DNA of 64,000 nt. Source: Pithys albifrons albifrons. Lineage: Eukaryota > Chordata > Aves > Passeriformes > Thamnophilidae. Each line of letters opens with the position of its first letter. Positions within the stretch are counted from its first letter, which is position 1. The stretch is taken from assembly GCF_047495875.1 (NCBI RefSeq), contig NC_092463.1, forward strand, positions 32,491,724-32,555,723. The letters are read 5' to 3'. The position numbers and the translations under genes were made by a program. Under the pieces are notes generated by a model that did not search any database, was not told the origin of the DNA, and worked only from the letters and a program-made list of their open reading frames with translations. Shown piece by piece: positions 26,731-36,400 of this stretch.

Positions 26731-27817
26731 AAACCACATGGATGTGGGGTCATTTCTCAAGATGGGTGATGCATCTGTATCTTTCCAACTGAAGTGGGAA
26801 CTGGGAATATATAACTGTTGAAATATGGTACACATATGACATACACATAGGCATGAGGTACTCGAGAGCCTTATGTAAAAGCAGAAAAATACACAATCCA
26901 TCATTATTTTATGATAGTAGATTGGAAACCATTTCTCCACATAGCAAATACTGGCAAAATAGTTCAGCAACTCATTTCCATTTATTACCCCATGGGGTCT
27001 GGCATCTGCTTCCCCTGCAGCTCAAATCAGTGTCATACAATTGTACTCTATGCAGTTACCCAAATAAACTGAATTCTTGACACAGGAATTCTTAAAAACT
27101 AGATTTTGCCTTAGACCTAAAACTTCCAACCCTTCAAAAAATTATTTCAAAATTAAAGTATCTCACCAGAAACAGTCTATAATCCTCTAAAAAATGCAGT
27201 CTCTACTTACATAAATTTGAGAAAAGGAAACTAAAATTCCTAGTGCCCGGGTTTTATCTGTAAGTTCTAGGATTCACAAGATGTCACAGTGACACAGTTA
27301 ATGGCAAAAAAAATCAATTTCACTTTTATCTACCAGAAAGATTATGAAAGGGATGTGCTGAAAAAAGAGCTTTTATTAAGCAGACTTTAAAAATAAAATG
27401 GAGGGTGATAAGAGGAAGAGATGTTATTTTCCCACCTGAGTGCCATTACAGACTCTTGATTCAGACTTGGTTAGAGGAAACTAGTATGGTTTGGAGGTTT
27501 TTGGTCTGATAGCAGCATTAAATCTGAGGTACTGCATCCTTCTTCCCTTTTTTCTTTTTCTCTTCTGAAAGTAAAACCAGCAGTTCCTTAAAAGAGCCCT
27601 AAAAACTCTCCAGAAAAGGTATGTCCAGTTCAGCAATTATTCCTTTTGAAGACTAGAGGTTCCCTCTAGGAACCAGTTGTTGAGATGAATCCTATCCTTC
27701 AGAGTCCCCTTTTGGAGTGATTACCTAAAACAGCACAAGACCTATTAACTGTGCAGCACTAAGGAACTGTACCTGCCCTATATTGTAATCCATATTTAAG
27801 GTGTTGGTCCATTTATA
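26731..27817. other. Intergenic DNA, nothing recognised
   Basis: Between the long LTR and the split CR1 copy I see no gene, repeat or RNA. Confidence 0.5.
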
Positions 27818-28151
27818 GGGCCACAGAGATGATCAGAGAGCTGGAACACCTCTCCTGCAGAGACAGGCTGAGAGAGCTGGGGTTATTCAGCCTGAGGAAG
27901 AGAAGGCTCCGGGGAGACCTTATTGCAGCCTTCCATTACTTAAAGGGGGCTTATGAAAAAGAGGGAGAGCAACTTTTTTACATGGACAAATAGTGCTAGG
28001 AATTGTTTTAAACTAAAAGAGGAGAGATCTAGATTACATGTTAGGAAGGAATTTTTTTGCTCAGAGGGCCGAGAGGCACTGGAGTAGGTTGCCTAGAGGA
28101 GTGGATGCCTTATCATTGGAAGTGTTCAAGTCCAGGTTCAATGTGGGGCAC
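27818..28151 (+). mobile_element. CR1 LINE 3' region, left part of split copy
   Basis: Consensus CR1 3'-end blocks are clear: AGATGATCAGAGAGCTGGA, CACCTCTCCTGCAGAGACAG, GAGAAGGCTCCGGGGAGACC, TTATTGCAGCCTTCCATTAC, GGCACTGGAGTAGGTTGCC and AAGTGTTCAAGTCCAGG. The copy breaks off at the bases GGCAC and resumes 584 bases later, because an LTR has inserted into it. The orientation is plus. Confidence 0.92.
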
Positions 28152-28735
28152 TGTGAGACTCTGGATTATTATATTAATTATTGGTTTGGACCAACTCAAG
28201 TGTGTGTGTCAGACTGGCTGGCACACCAGAAGTCCTGCCTGGGAGCAGGGGTTGGCCACAGCACGCCAGAGCAGATAAAACCAGCACCATCATGTGGTCA
28301 TGGCCCTGCCATCTCCTGGACTTGTAGCTGGATCTATGCTGAATCTGAAATGTCAGATATAATTCTCTCTTTTTTAACTTCTTCTTCCTCTCCTAATCTC
28401 CTTTCTTGATATTTGGGTAACTTAAAGCAGGATGGGTTGGATTTTCCTAAGTTTTATGGGTTAGCATCTGCTAAGTTACTGTTTTGTGAAATGCTTTATT
28501 TTGGTTGAATGTTGCCCTTTAAACTTTTGCCAAGTTCCCTTATTTTCAAAAGCTACCCAGTAAAAGTGTTATTTGACTTCCTGAGAAACGTGTAGTGTCT
28601 TCTCCCATGCTCTCTCTCAAGGTATAAAAGAACTGAAGGCCCATTAAATAGATCGGACAAGTGGATTTTTAGGGACAGATATGTTTAAAGTAAAACCCCT
28701 TCCATGAGCTTGTAGCTTGAACGTGGGATCTTACA
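28152..28735 (+). mobile_element. Solo LTR nested inside a CR1 copy
   Basis: The insert starts TGTGAGACTCTGG and ends GGGATCTTACA, with imperfect inverted termini (TGTGAGA/TCTTACA). It is flanked by GGCAC on the left and GGCCC on the right, a 4-of-5 target duplication in the position where CR1 consensus has GGGGCTCTGAGCA. Near its 3' end are a TATA box (TATAAAAG at 28,623) and ATTAAA at 28,643. Because the flanking CR1 halves are contiguous in consensus, both borders are well supported. The 5-base duplication points to an ERVL-type element. No viral genes remain. Confidence 0.82.
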
Positions 28736-28830
28736 GGCCCTGAGCAAACTGATCCAGTGGATGGCATCCCTAACCATGGCAAAGGGGCTGGAACTAGAGA
28801 TCCAATCCAAGTCTTTCTATGATTCTATGA
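28736..28830 (+). mobile_element. CR1 LINE 3' tail, right part of split copy
   Basis: Continuation of the CR1 copy that begins at 27,818: CTGAGCAAACTGATCCAGTG, TGGCATCCCTAACCATGGCA and GGGGCTGGAACTAGAGATCC follow the consensus, and the element ends with the diagnostic tail TTTCTATGATTCTATGA. Confidence 0.92.
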
Positions 28831-30822
28831 ACTATCATTTTGCTCTGCCCTGAAGACTTCGCTTGAGATTGAATAAGCTATTGTTGTCCCTGTGTTTAGA
28901 GAACAAGAAGACTTGCAATTGGTACCTTGAGAACATGTTGGGGAAGTCAGCAATCTTTGCTGATGCACAAAGAGATGCAGCAGCAGCCAATACCCAGATT
29001 TCCAAATAAGTGTATACTTCTGCAAAGTATAAACACAAAAAAGTACTTCTGTACACTGGTGGTAGGGCAACTGTCATTATCCTGCCTATATCCTTAGACC
29101 AGGTTTGTAGATAATATCTCTTGTAAGACCAGCTGGTATAGGTAGGGAAAAAACCACCAGATAAGCCTTTAAGCACTTAGACACTTTTTCAAGTCTGAAA
29201 TAAAAATACTGGGTATAAGTGCTAGTCCCTTCCAACTCCCTCTGCCCCATCAACACACACGAAAAACAAACAAAAACCCCATAACAAAACAACAACAAAA
29301 ATCCAAAACAGAAGCTAGAAATTATTTTAAACTGTTAGTAAATAAATCCATCACACCAGGATTTAAAAATGGTTTTGTTTTGTGTTTTTTGGAAGCAAAA
29401 ACCTAAACATAGAATTGCTATCCTGAATAGAAACAAAAGACTGCTATGAGTATCTTCTCTGAGAAAAGGAACACTCTAGGAAAATTGAATGGGGGGTATA
29501 AGATTATCCTCCCTGTGAGGAAAGGTATGCTGTATACTACTGTTCTTTGAGAGACATTCCAAAATTTCATTAGAAAAACTTATTTGACTACAGCACTCGT
29601 GAATGTAAAAAACAAATTCAGTTACTGCTTTTCACAAAACCCAAAAAGTTATAGAATATTGCAGATATAATACTGATGATTCTTAGCATGGAATATTCAA
29701 ACCTGAATGAGTTAGCTTTGATAATCTGTCCCCACGAAATCTGTATGGAGCAATCTCAGATATAGAGTTAACAATTTATACAGGATGGTAAACTGAGACA
29801 AATACATAAGTCAGATGAAACTTGGGTTAAATAGAAGTATGGTTCAGAAGAAATTCATCTTGAACATCAGTTTGGAAGACTCTCTAACCTTATTTCCTTA
29901 CTTAAAATACACTTTAAATCCTCTTCCTTACAATTTTCTTGATCTAGAAATAGCTTTCATCAAGTTAGTCACAGAAGTAAGGGATACAGTTAACCCAAAA
30001 TGCTGATGGTATTCAGAGTATCCAGATTGTTTTGCTTCTGACATAATTTAGAATGGCTGCAAGTAGGGACAACATTGTGTAAGTCTGATCACCTCTCTGC
30101 ACTTTCAGTCACAGGCAAAATTCTTCACTGAAAACAAGACAAAGCAGCAGAGGAGTGGGAGATGGAAAAGGAACATAACAAACAGAAGTGCAGGCTGAAC
30201 AACATGGAAAGATGACTATGGGGAATTGGAGTAAATAATTCCTCATTAAGAGAGAAATCCAGGAAGAAACAAGAATGAGTAAGGGTGTTCAGAATAAACT
30301 GTGCAAGTAGCCAGACTCTGAGGACATCAATGCATAAACATCCCTTGTGCAGCTACTGTTCACAGTTTCTCCTGAATGGTACTGTCTGCCTTTCCCTACT
30401 CATGGTCTTTATTTTTCATAATCTGCCTTTATGATCTTTCTTCCCTCAGCTTGCTCGGTTGAAGAAGTAAGGCAAAACAAGCCCTTGAGCTGCCAGAATG
30501 AGGGATACTTACACTTCTTCCCACCAAGTTCTGAGTTTGTTCAGCGAGGGGTACTTTGGGGTAAGGTCTGGTTTTCATACTTATGTTACTCTGCTTGTTG
30601 GAGTAGTTTGGTTTTGCTTCCTCTGGCTGATTTTCTAGTTGGTTTGACCACTAACTGTTTTGACTAGTTATTGAAATGAGACTATTAGTAAACATTTGAC
30701 TTCTCTTCCAAAGGTCTCGTTTCTGGAGTAACTTCCAAAATTCACAAAATGCCATGCTGAATATAGGTGCTCATGTTTTAGTGTTTTTTCTTCCAAAATG
30801 TAAACATACACCTATAGATGAA
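28831..30822. other. Intergenic DNA, nothing recognised
   Basis: No gene or transposon that I can identify. Minus-strand frames of 70-113 codons near 28,825-29,298 lack splice borders and family resemblance. An A/C-rich simple stretch lies at 29,258-29,310. Confidence 0.5.
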
Positions 30823-31069
30823 TGTTGGGGAGGTTTGACCTGATCCCACTTGCACAACACACTGGCCAAAGAGCTGAAAATGTATATAACCTGTTTACCT
30901 CCCCCAATAAAGTTTGAACGTTCATGCTTTTAACTTTTTGGAGTCGGGCCTATATCTCATGAGAACACACCTCGATATCTGGTCGCTGGACCCGGGGTAC
31001 CGTGTGGGGTGGGCCGGCAAGGACATGGAAAATCCTCCCACAACAACGCAGCTCAATTTTTCCCCTACA
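30823..31069 (+). mobile_element. Solo LTR (ERVK-like), 247 bp, with perfect TSD
   Basis: The element has inverted termini TGTTGGGGA and TCCCCTACA (8 of 9 complementary), the TG...CA ends of an LTR, and an exact 6-base target-site duplication GATGAA (30,817-30,822 and 31,070-31,075). It contains a TATA box (GTATATAACC near 30,882) and a polyadenylation signal AATAAA at 30,906, followed by a U5-like segment. Six-base duplications are typical of ERVK (class II) integration. The intact duplication suggests a comparatively recent insertion. No viral coding region is present. Confidence 0.88.
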
Positions 31070-31075
31070 GATGAA

Positions 31076-32450
31076 TTTTGCAAAAAGTGTGTGTCTATGT
31101 GTGCACAAACACATTTTTATATTACAAGTAGAAAGAAGTGCAAGCCCAGCCCTACTGATGACAAAAACGAGTTATGTGATTTACTTCCCTCAGGGCAGGA
31201 TTTCACCAATAGCTGCTTAAAATTAGAACTATTTAAAATGCCAGAAGCTTGGCATGTCAATTCTGAGACAATCTGGGATGAGGGGAGTGCAGGGGGGAAG
31301 AAGCCAAACAGCTGTTTATTGTTGCTGACTCAGTTTCAAACGAGTGTAACAGATTTGGAGTGCTACAACTGGTTCCAAAATTATAGTTCTTATTTTCAAG
31401 GCAATTTTTCCTGCTCCAGTCTCTACCTGCAAATAAAACAGAAACATGTTAAAATAGTCACCTAAAAATATTAAAATATTTGACAAATGTTTTTAACAAA
31501 ATTACTAGATAATACTGTCACTTTAACTATCTTCTGCAAAATGTATAAAGATTACCTCCACCACTTTTTTGGTAAAAAAATGCAGCACATACTATTATAA
31601 TGTATTCTTTCTTACATGAACACAGAACAGAAAATACTTGACATGAAAAGTTTTGAAATATTTAGCAGATCACAGCTCCCTCTTGTGTAATTCATCATTA
31701 CTACAAAAAACTAAGTTGGATAGAGATTGTTTAAATGAAGTTCTATGGTACCTATTTACTTTATTCCTTTACTTCTCTTTTTTCTCATCAGTGACAGTTT
31801 AGGGTTTGAAATGTCATATTTTCATGTCATTTCAGCATCAGGACAGAGTAATACTTACAGTAAGTACTTTAGTAAATATGTACTTTTTTGCACTAAAACT
31901 ATATTTAGAGGAATTTTACTTTTGCTCAATGGAATTATTTTAATATCAATAATCAAAATCTTAACGGCTTACTTAAGAAAATTCATATCTAATTTGCTAT
32001 TTATTATTGTTGCTACATCTTTCTTCCATGTCACTTTCTAGATTTTTTTTCTATTTGGATGACTTTTGGAAAAATCCTAAAATTTTTTCTCTTCGTGTCC
32101 ATAAGTATTCAGAACACTGCAACAAGCTTATTGTCATTCTGTGTCTGAGCTTTGTGGTAAAGTTTTTCTCTCAGTGAAGTAAGACTCATTTTAGAACTAG
32201 GAACAGAACACGCAAAAAGGAAAAGCTGGAAAGCTTATTTTGGGTACAGCACTTCCTTCTGACTACACAGAAAGACTGCATTTGATTAATTGTAGTGTTA
32301 TTGGCACCCGAAGAGTTACCTTCGGAATAGAAAATTTAAAACAAACAAGCAAACAACAAAACCAAACCCAAACCCTGAAATGACCCTGCTGGAGAAGGTG
32401 TATGAGATCGTTGTATGGAACGGGCAAGGAAGGTCAAAATGAGAAACTAC
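31076..32450. other. Intergenic DNA upstream of ARHGAP11A
   Basis: AT-rich sequence with no recognised gene or repeat. A plus frame of about 169 codons (first ATG near 30,959 in the solo LTR, stop near 31,465) is the longest open stretch, but it looks compositionally like chance. Confidence 0.5.
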
Positions 32451-32624
32451 AAACAACCGGTGCCGATGTTTTGCCTGCCACTGCAGTGCCGAGCGTGGCT
32501 TTGTGACCTCCCGGCTCGGGGCCGCACAGCGCAGGGAAGGCACGGGAGGCACCGCCGCTTCCCTGAGCCGGCACAGCAGCGAGCGGGAGCCGCGAGCCAG
32601 TGGGAGCCATGGGGAGCCGGGAAC

Positions 32625-32688
32625 GATGGGGGAGTCGGGAGGCACCGGGAGCGATGGGGGAGCCGGGAGGCACCGGGAGCGATGGGGA
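32625..32688. repeat. 28-bp tandem repeat, about 2.3 copies
   Basis: Two full 28-base units start at 32,625 and 32,653 (each beginning GATGGGGGAG and ending CACCGGGAGC), differing at one base, with a partial third unit at 32,681 and a degenerate partial unit just upstream. The repeat lies inside the ARHGAP11A CpG island. Confidence 0.85.
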
Positions 32689-32836
32689 TGCAGCCGCCCG
32701 CGGCGCTGCGGGGCAGCCGGAGCCCGCCCTCCGGGACAGACGCTGCTTCCCACGTACCCAGCCAGCCGACCCAGCTCCGCACCGCTGGCACCGCGACACC
32801 GCGGGGCCGAGCGGCGGGACCGGCGTGGGCGGGGGA

Positions 32837-33096
32837 CACGGGGTGCGGGATGCGGCGGGATGAGGGATACCGGGTGCGGGATGCAGGATGGGGGATGCAG
32901 AATACTGGATACGGGATGCAGGATGGGGATGCAGGATACCGGATGCAGGATGGGGGATGCGGGAATGCAGGATACCGGGTGCAGGATGGGGGACGGGGGA
33001 TACCGGGTGCGGGATATGGGATGCGGGATGCAGGATACCGGGTGCGAGTGCAGGATACCGGGTGCGGGATGGGGGATGCGGATGCGGGATGCGGAC
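32837..33096. repeat. G-rich minisatellite upstream of ARHGAP11A
   Basis: About 260 bases are built from mixed short G-rich modules, mainly GGATGC(A/G)GG, GGATACCGGGTGC and GCAGGATGGGGGATGC, arranged in variable order. The strand bias is strong: G on plus, C on minus. Part of it (32,988-33,013) has four G-runs separated by loops of 2, 5 and 3 bases, a canonical quadruplex motif. The repeat accounts for the long repetitive open frames (Gly/Asp/Met/Arg-rich on plus, Pro/His/Ile/Ser-rich on minus), which should not be annotated as proteins. It ends about 210 bases before the ARHGAP11A start codon. Confidence 0.92.
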
Positions 33097-33220
33097 ACAG
33101 ACGCTCTCCCTGTCCCATCCCACCCGGCCTTTAGGTAGCCAGCGCGATCGCCCCACAGGCTGTGGGAGACTTAAGAGCCGGCGGAGGCGGCAGGCGCGGC
33201 GGGCCAGCCCCGGGCGGCCG

Positions 33221-33262
33221 TTGGCGGTCGGGTCCTGATTTCGAACGGGCGGCGGCCCAATG
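33221..33262 (+). promoter_or_regulatory. ARHGAP11A: ARHGAP11A core promoter: E2F-like, CHR and CCAAT sites
   Basis: Within 85 bases upstream of the start codon are TTGGCGG (33,221; E2F/CDE-like), TTCGAA (33,239; a variant of the cell-cycle homology region TTTGAA) and CCAAT (33,257; NF-Y box). No TATA box is visible. This set is typical of promoters repressed by the DREAM complex in quiescent cells and activated late in the cycle, which fits the known G2/M expression of mammalian ARHGAP11A. The sites are read by eye; binding is inferred. Confidence 0.5.
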
Positions 33263-33305
33263 AGAGGCGCGGGCGGGGCACGCGGGCAACGCCGATCGGG
33301 CCGCT

Positions 33306-33434
33306 ATGGCGGAGCAGAGTCGGAGGCTGGTCCGGCTGGCGGTGATGGAGGAGCTCCGCGCCTCCTACGGGATCAAGGTGAAGGGCGGGAGCTGCCTGGC
33401 GGCGGCCAAGACACCGGCAGCGACGGCGGCGGAG
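33306..33434 (+). CDS. ARHGAP11A: ARHGAP11A coding exon 1
   Basis: Encodes residues 1-43. The start ATG has G at +4 and follows CCGCT. The segment [21 protein letters not shown] is the conserved N-terminus; the Ala-rich end ([12 protein letters not shown]) is more divergent. Donor GAG/GTGAGC, phase 0. Intron 1 is about 3.0 kb. Confidence 0.93.
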
Positions 33435-36400
33435 GTGAGCGGGGCGGGGGCGCTCGGAGCGGCTCCGGCTCCCTGGGCCGGGCAGAGCCGGAGCTCACAC
33501 GGGTCCGGGGCTGGCCCTGTCTTCGGCGGGGCCGCGCTCACCGGTTCTGACACCGGTTGTGTTGCCGCAGTGCTGCGGGTCCCGCCGTCCCTGGCAGAGC
33601 ATCACCTCCCGCCGCGGGGAGAGCTCTTTCCTCCTGCAATGAGCAGAGTCGTTTTCTTCCCTTTCCCCTGAATCGAGTGCTCCAGGCACCCCTCGAACAG
33701 CCGTGTTGTCATCCAGGAAGGCTCGGTGGTTCTTGACCAGGCCGGGTGACAGAGGAGATGTGCTCCTCTTTTGTTCCTCTTATTGAGGGTCTCGAAACAC
33801 CCGCGGTTGCCTCTGACCTGTGCAAGAGCTTTTTACACTTTACTGCGATTAATGTCACTCACAATGGAATTTAAATCTTAGTAATTATGGTTTTGGAATA
33901 CATACCTACTGTGTGTAGTTTCTAAATGCTCTATCTTTTACTTGATTCCTTAGACTTTTTGTTGAAGGGCTGTATTTGCGTGGTTTCTGAGTATAAGACA
34001 TAACTATGGGTATTTTGGTGCAGACTTGCCAGTGGTCTGAGGAACAAAATCTGTCTCGTTATCTTCAATACCTGTTTTAAATTTGTCGAAGGGGAAAAAA
34101 GTGTGTTTTCTGTCTCAGGACTCTTATTTAAAACGAACATGTCACAATGGATGGCAACACTGAAGGCCATTTCAGAGCACCGATCTTGCTCTCTTAATTT
34201 ATGAAGTGTGGACAGCAGTCAAGTCTTGAACGAGATCCCTGTGCCACTGATGCAGCACAGAACTGAACATCCTCAGACTGAGCTTTCTGTAAGGCTGAGA
34301 AGATATTGCACAGTGCTGCAGTCATCTTTGGTCAATATAAGCCAAAGAAGTTGTGAAAACGCTTGAGTTGGGTTGTTTGGAAAGTGAGAAAGCAAGAGTG
34401 AAATTGGAGTTAGTTTTCTCCCCTTGTCAATATCAAGAATGTGGTTCCAGACTTAATTTTTCTTTTTCAATTTGAAGGGAAGGCAATAAGAGCTGTGAAT
34501 AATACATGTATGTTGTAATAAAAGATGTCTGTATTGCTCTCTGTAGTGCTTAAATTATATGCATGGAAGAAAATGTATATTTAAATAACTACTGAGCAAG
34601 GTAGGAAAAGCTATAGAGTAACATTTGTTCTGCCAGGGAGCATTTTATTTCTATTGTGAAGGAGCAGACATGATTTCAATAACTTTGTTATTCATTAACT
34701 AAGAACTTAAATCACGTCATGTACTTCAGACAAAACCTAGAGAAGTGAGCAAATCAGTTGGGAATTTTAACTGTTGAATTACAAACCACTGGAAATCTCT
34801 ATTACGTAATCTTGTAAATACAGAAAAAAATATTATCTCTTGGCATTCATTTTCTTTTTGTAGTTTTCGTAGCAATCTGGAATGCAATGACAGATGTGTT
34901 GCTTCTCTTTCCTTATCGTGTTATGTTTGTTTTCTGTAGGACAGATAGAGCCAAAGAGGCCCAAAGTAGCCCAAAGAGTTAGTTACTGATTAACTATTTT
35001 TCTAACATGGTCAGCACTTTGAATTCCAGGTATAAATGACCAAGAGTTGCCATTCATCTCTAATAACAAGTTGGGCATGATCTCAGTCCTCTTTTGGTTG
35101 GGAGAGCAACTGATTTGCATGTTCTGTAAATATAAATAAACAAGATGAGCAGTAGAGAAATAAAGGTGTCAGCTGAAGTGCAGGCTTTTATAACTGACAC
35201 ACTGTACAGCAACCTCAGATAAACATTTAAAACATGCTGTAGCTGAACCTCAGTAGTAATGACTGAAGAGATTGCTTATTTTCTAATATGTAACAAATAC
35301 TCTGTCTTGCTATAAGGCAATAGAGATAACAGTTTCTTAAATACAGGTACTAATTACGAGAGTTCAAAACAGTTTTCTGGACTACTGTTGAGTTTAGTCC
35401 TCCCTGAGGCAGCAGTCTTGAGTGTCTGAGATGAACAAAAAAATTACATAAAAAGAAATGTTATTTCAGTTGTCTTATGTTGTCTAAGAAAAATATGATT
35501 TAGTTGATGCCAAAAGGGGTTTTTTTAATTTTTCAATTTTCATATTTTGTAGATTTTAGGAACACAGTAGATGTAATGCTGTAGATTTTAGTGAATTAAT
35601 ATTCAGCGGCTTGTAGCATAAAGTCCTTCTATCTCTACCCCTGCTCCAGAACAGGCAGCTGAGATCTGCCAGCTATTTAGTCTCTCTCTCAAGGTATCTG
35701 ATTAAAGCATATCAGAAGAGAACATAAACATGGAGCAGCATGACCCGAAGCCCTGGAGAGCGTCCAGAGAACCTTTGTGTGCTGAAGAAGAGGAGGTGGA
35801 TGAAGACAGAGGGTCCCAACGACCCCAGGCCCAATTCAACAGGGGTGGGAACTGGGAGGGGACAGAGGTGGAACTGGACATGTGGACAGTAGTGATTGGA
35901 TAAGTTATATTATAAAAGCTATAGAACTTAGAGCTTGCATGTGCACGCGTCGATGTATTCCTGGATGAGCGGGGTTGCTCATTAAAGTGCCTGCCCATTA
36001 TCTTATCTCCTACAAAACTTGGCTTGGAGTCTTTTTTACAGACTTTTACGGCAACATAGTCAATTTGAAAAGCTAAGGTGAGATTTCAAAACAGTCTCAT
36101 TAATATCCATACTGATTTGGGAGCCCTATAAAAAAACTGCCTTCTTGTGAAATAAGAAGTGTAAAGCATACTGCAGAAAACCTTTCTGCTCTTTCACAGC
36201 CATCTGGGGTGTTACCTGTAACTAGAACCAGTATAGACTTTGATATCTAAATGACAGGCTTTTTCAGACAATACTGTCTTATCTGAAAGACTTTGGGTTT
36301 TGTCTTAACTACCCTTATGGTTGTTCTTGTGGAATGTGTGCTTTTTTGTAATATGTTGCTGATAATTATATCAACTTTTGAGTAACATTAATTGAATTTT

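Larger units (their letters stand above)
32460..33620. promoter_or_regulatory. ARHGAP11A: CpG island spanning ARHGAP11A promoter and exon 1
   Basis: The base composition changes abruptly from AT-rich to strongly GC-rich with many CG dinucleotides near 32,460 and back near 33,620. The island covers two G-rich tandem repeats, the presumed start of transcription, the first coding exon and the start of intron 1. Long open frames on both strands in this block are a by-product of its composition and repeats, not genes. Confidence 0.85.

Noticed and set aside
25761..26970. Minus-strand open frames of 97-141 codons
   Set aside because: They lie within or across the LTR at 25,664-26,730 and read antisense to it; no family resemblance.
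28038..28409. Plus-strand frame of 123 codons
   Set aside because: It spans CR1 3' untranslated sequence and the inserted LTR; neither part codes for protein here.
32316..33156. Long overlapping open frames (up to 260 codons) on both strands, rich in Ile-Pro-His-Pro or Gly-Met-Asp-Ala repeats
   Set aside because: They are produced by the G-rich minisatellite and the CpG island, occur in all frames on both strands at once, and have no conserved domain.
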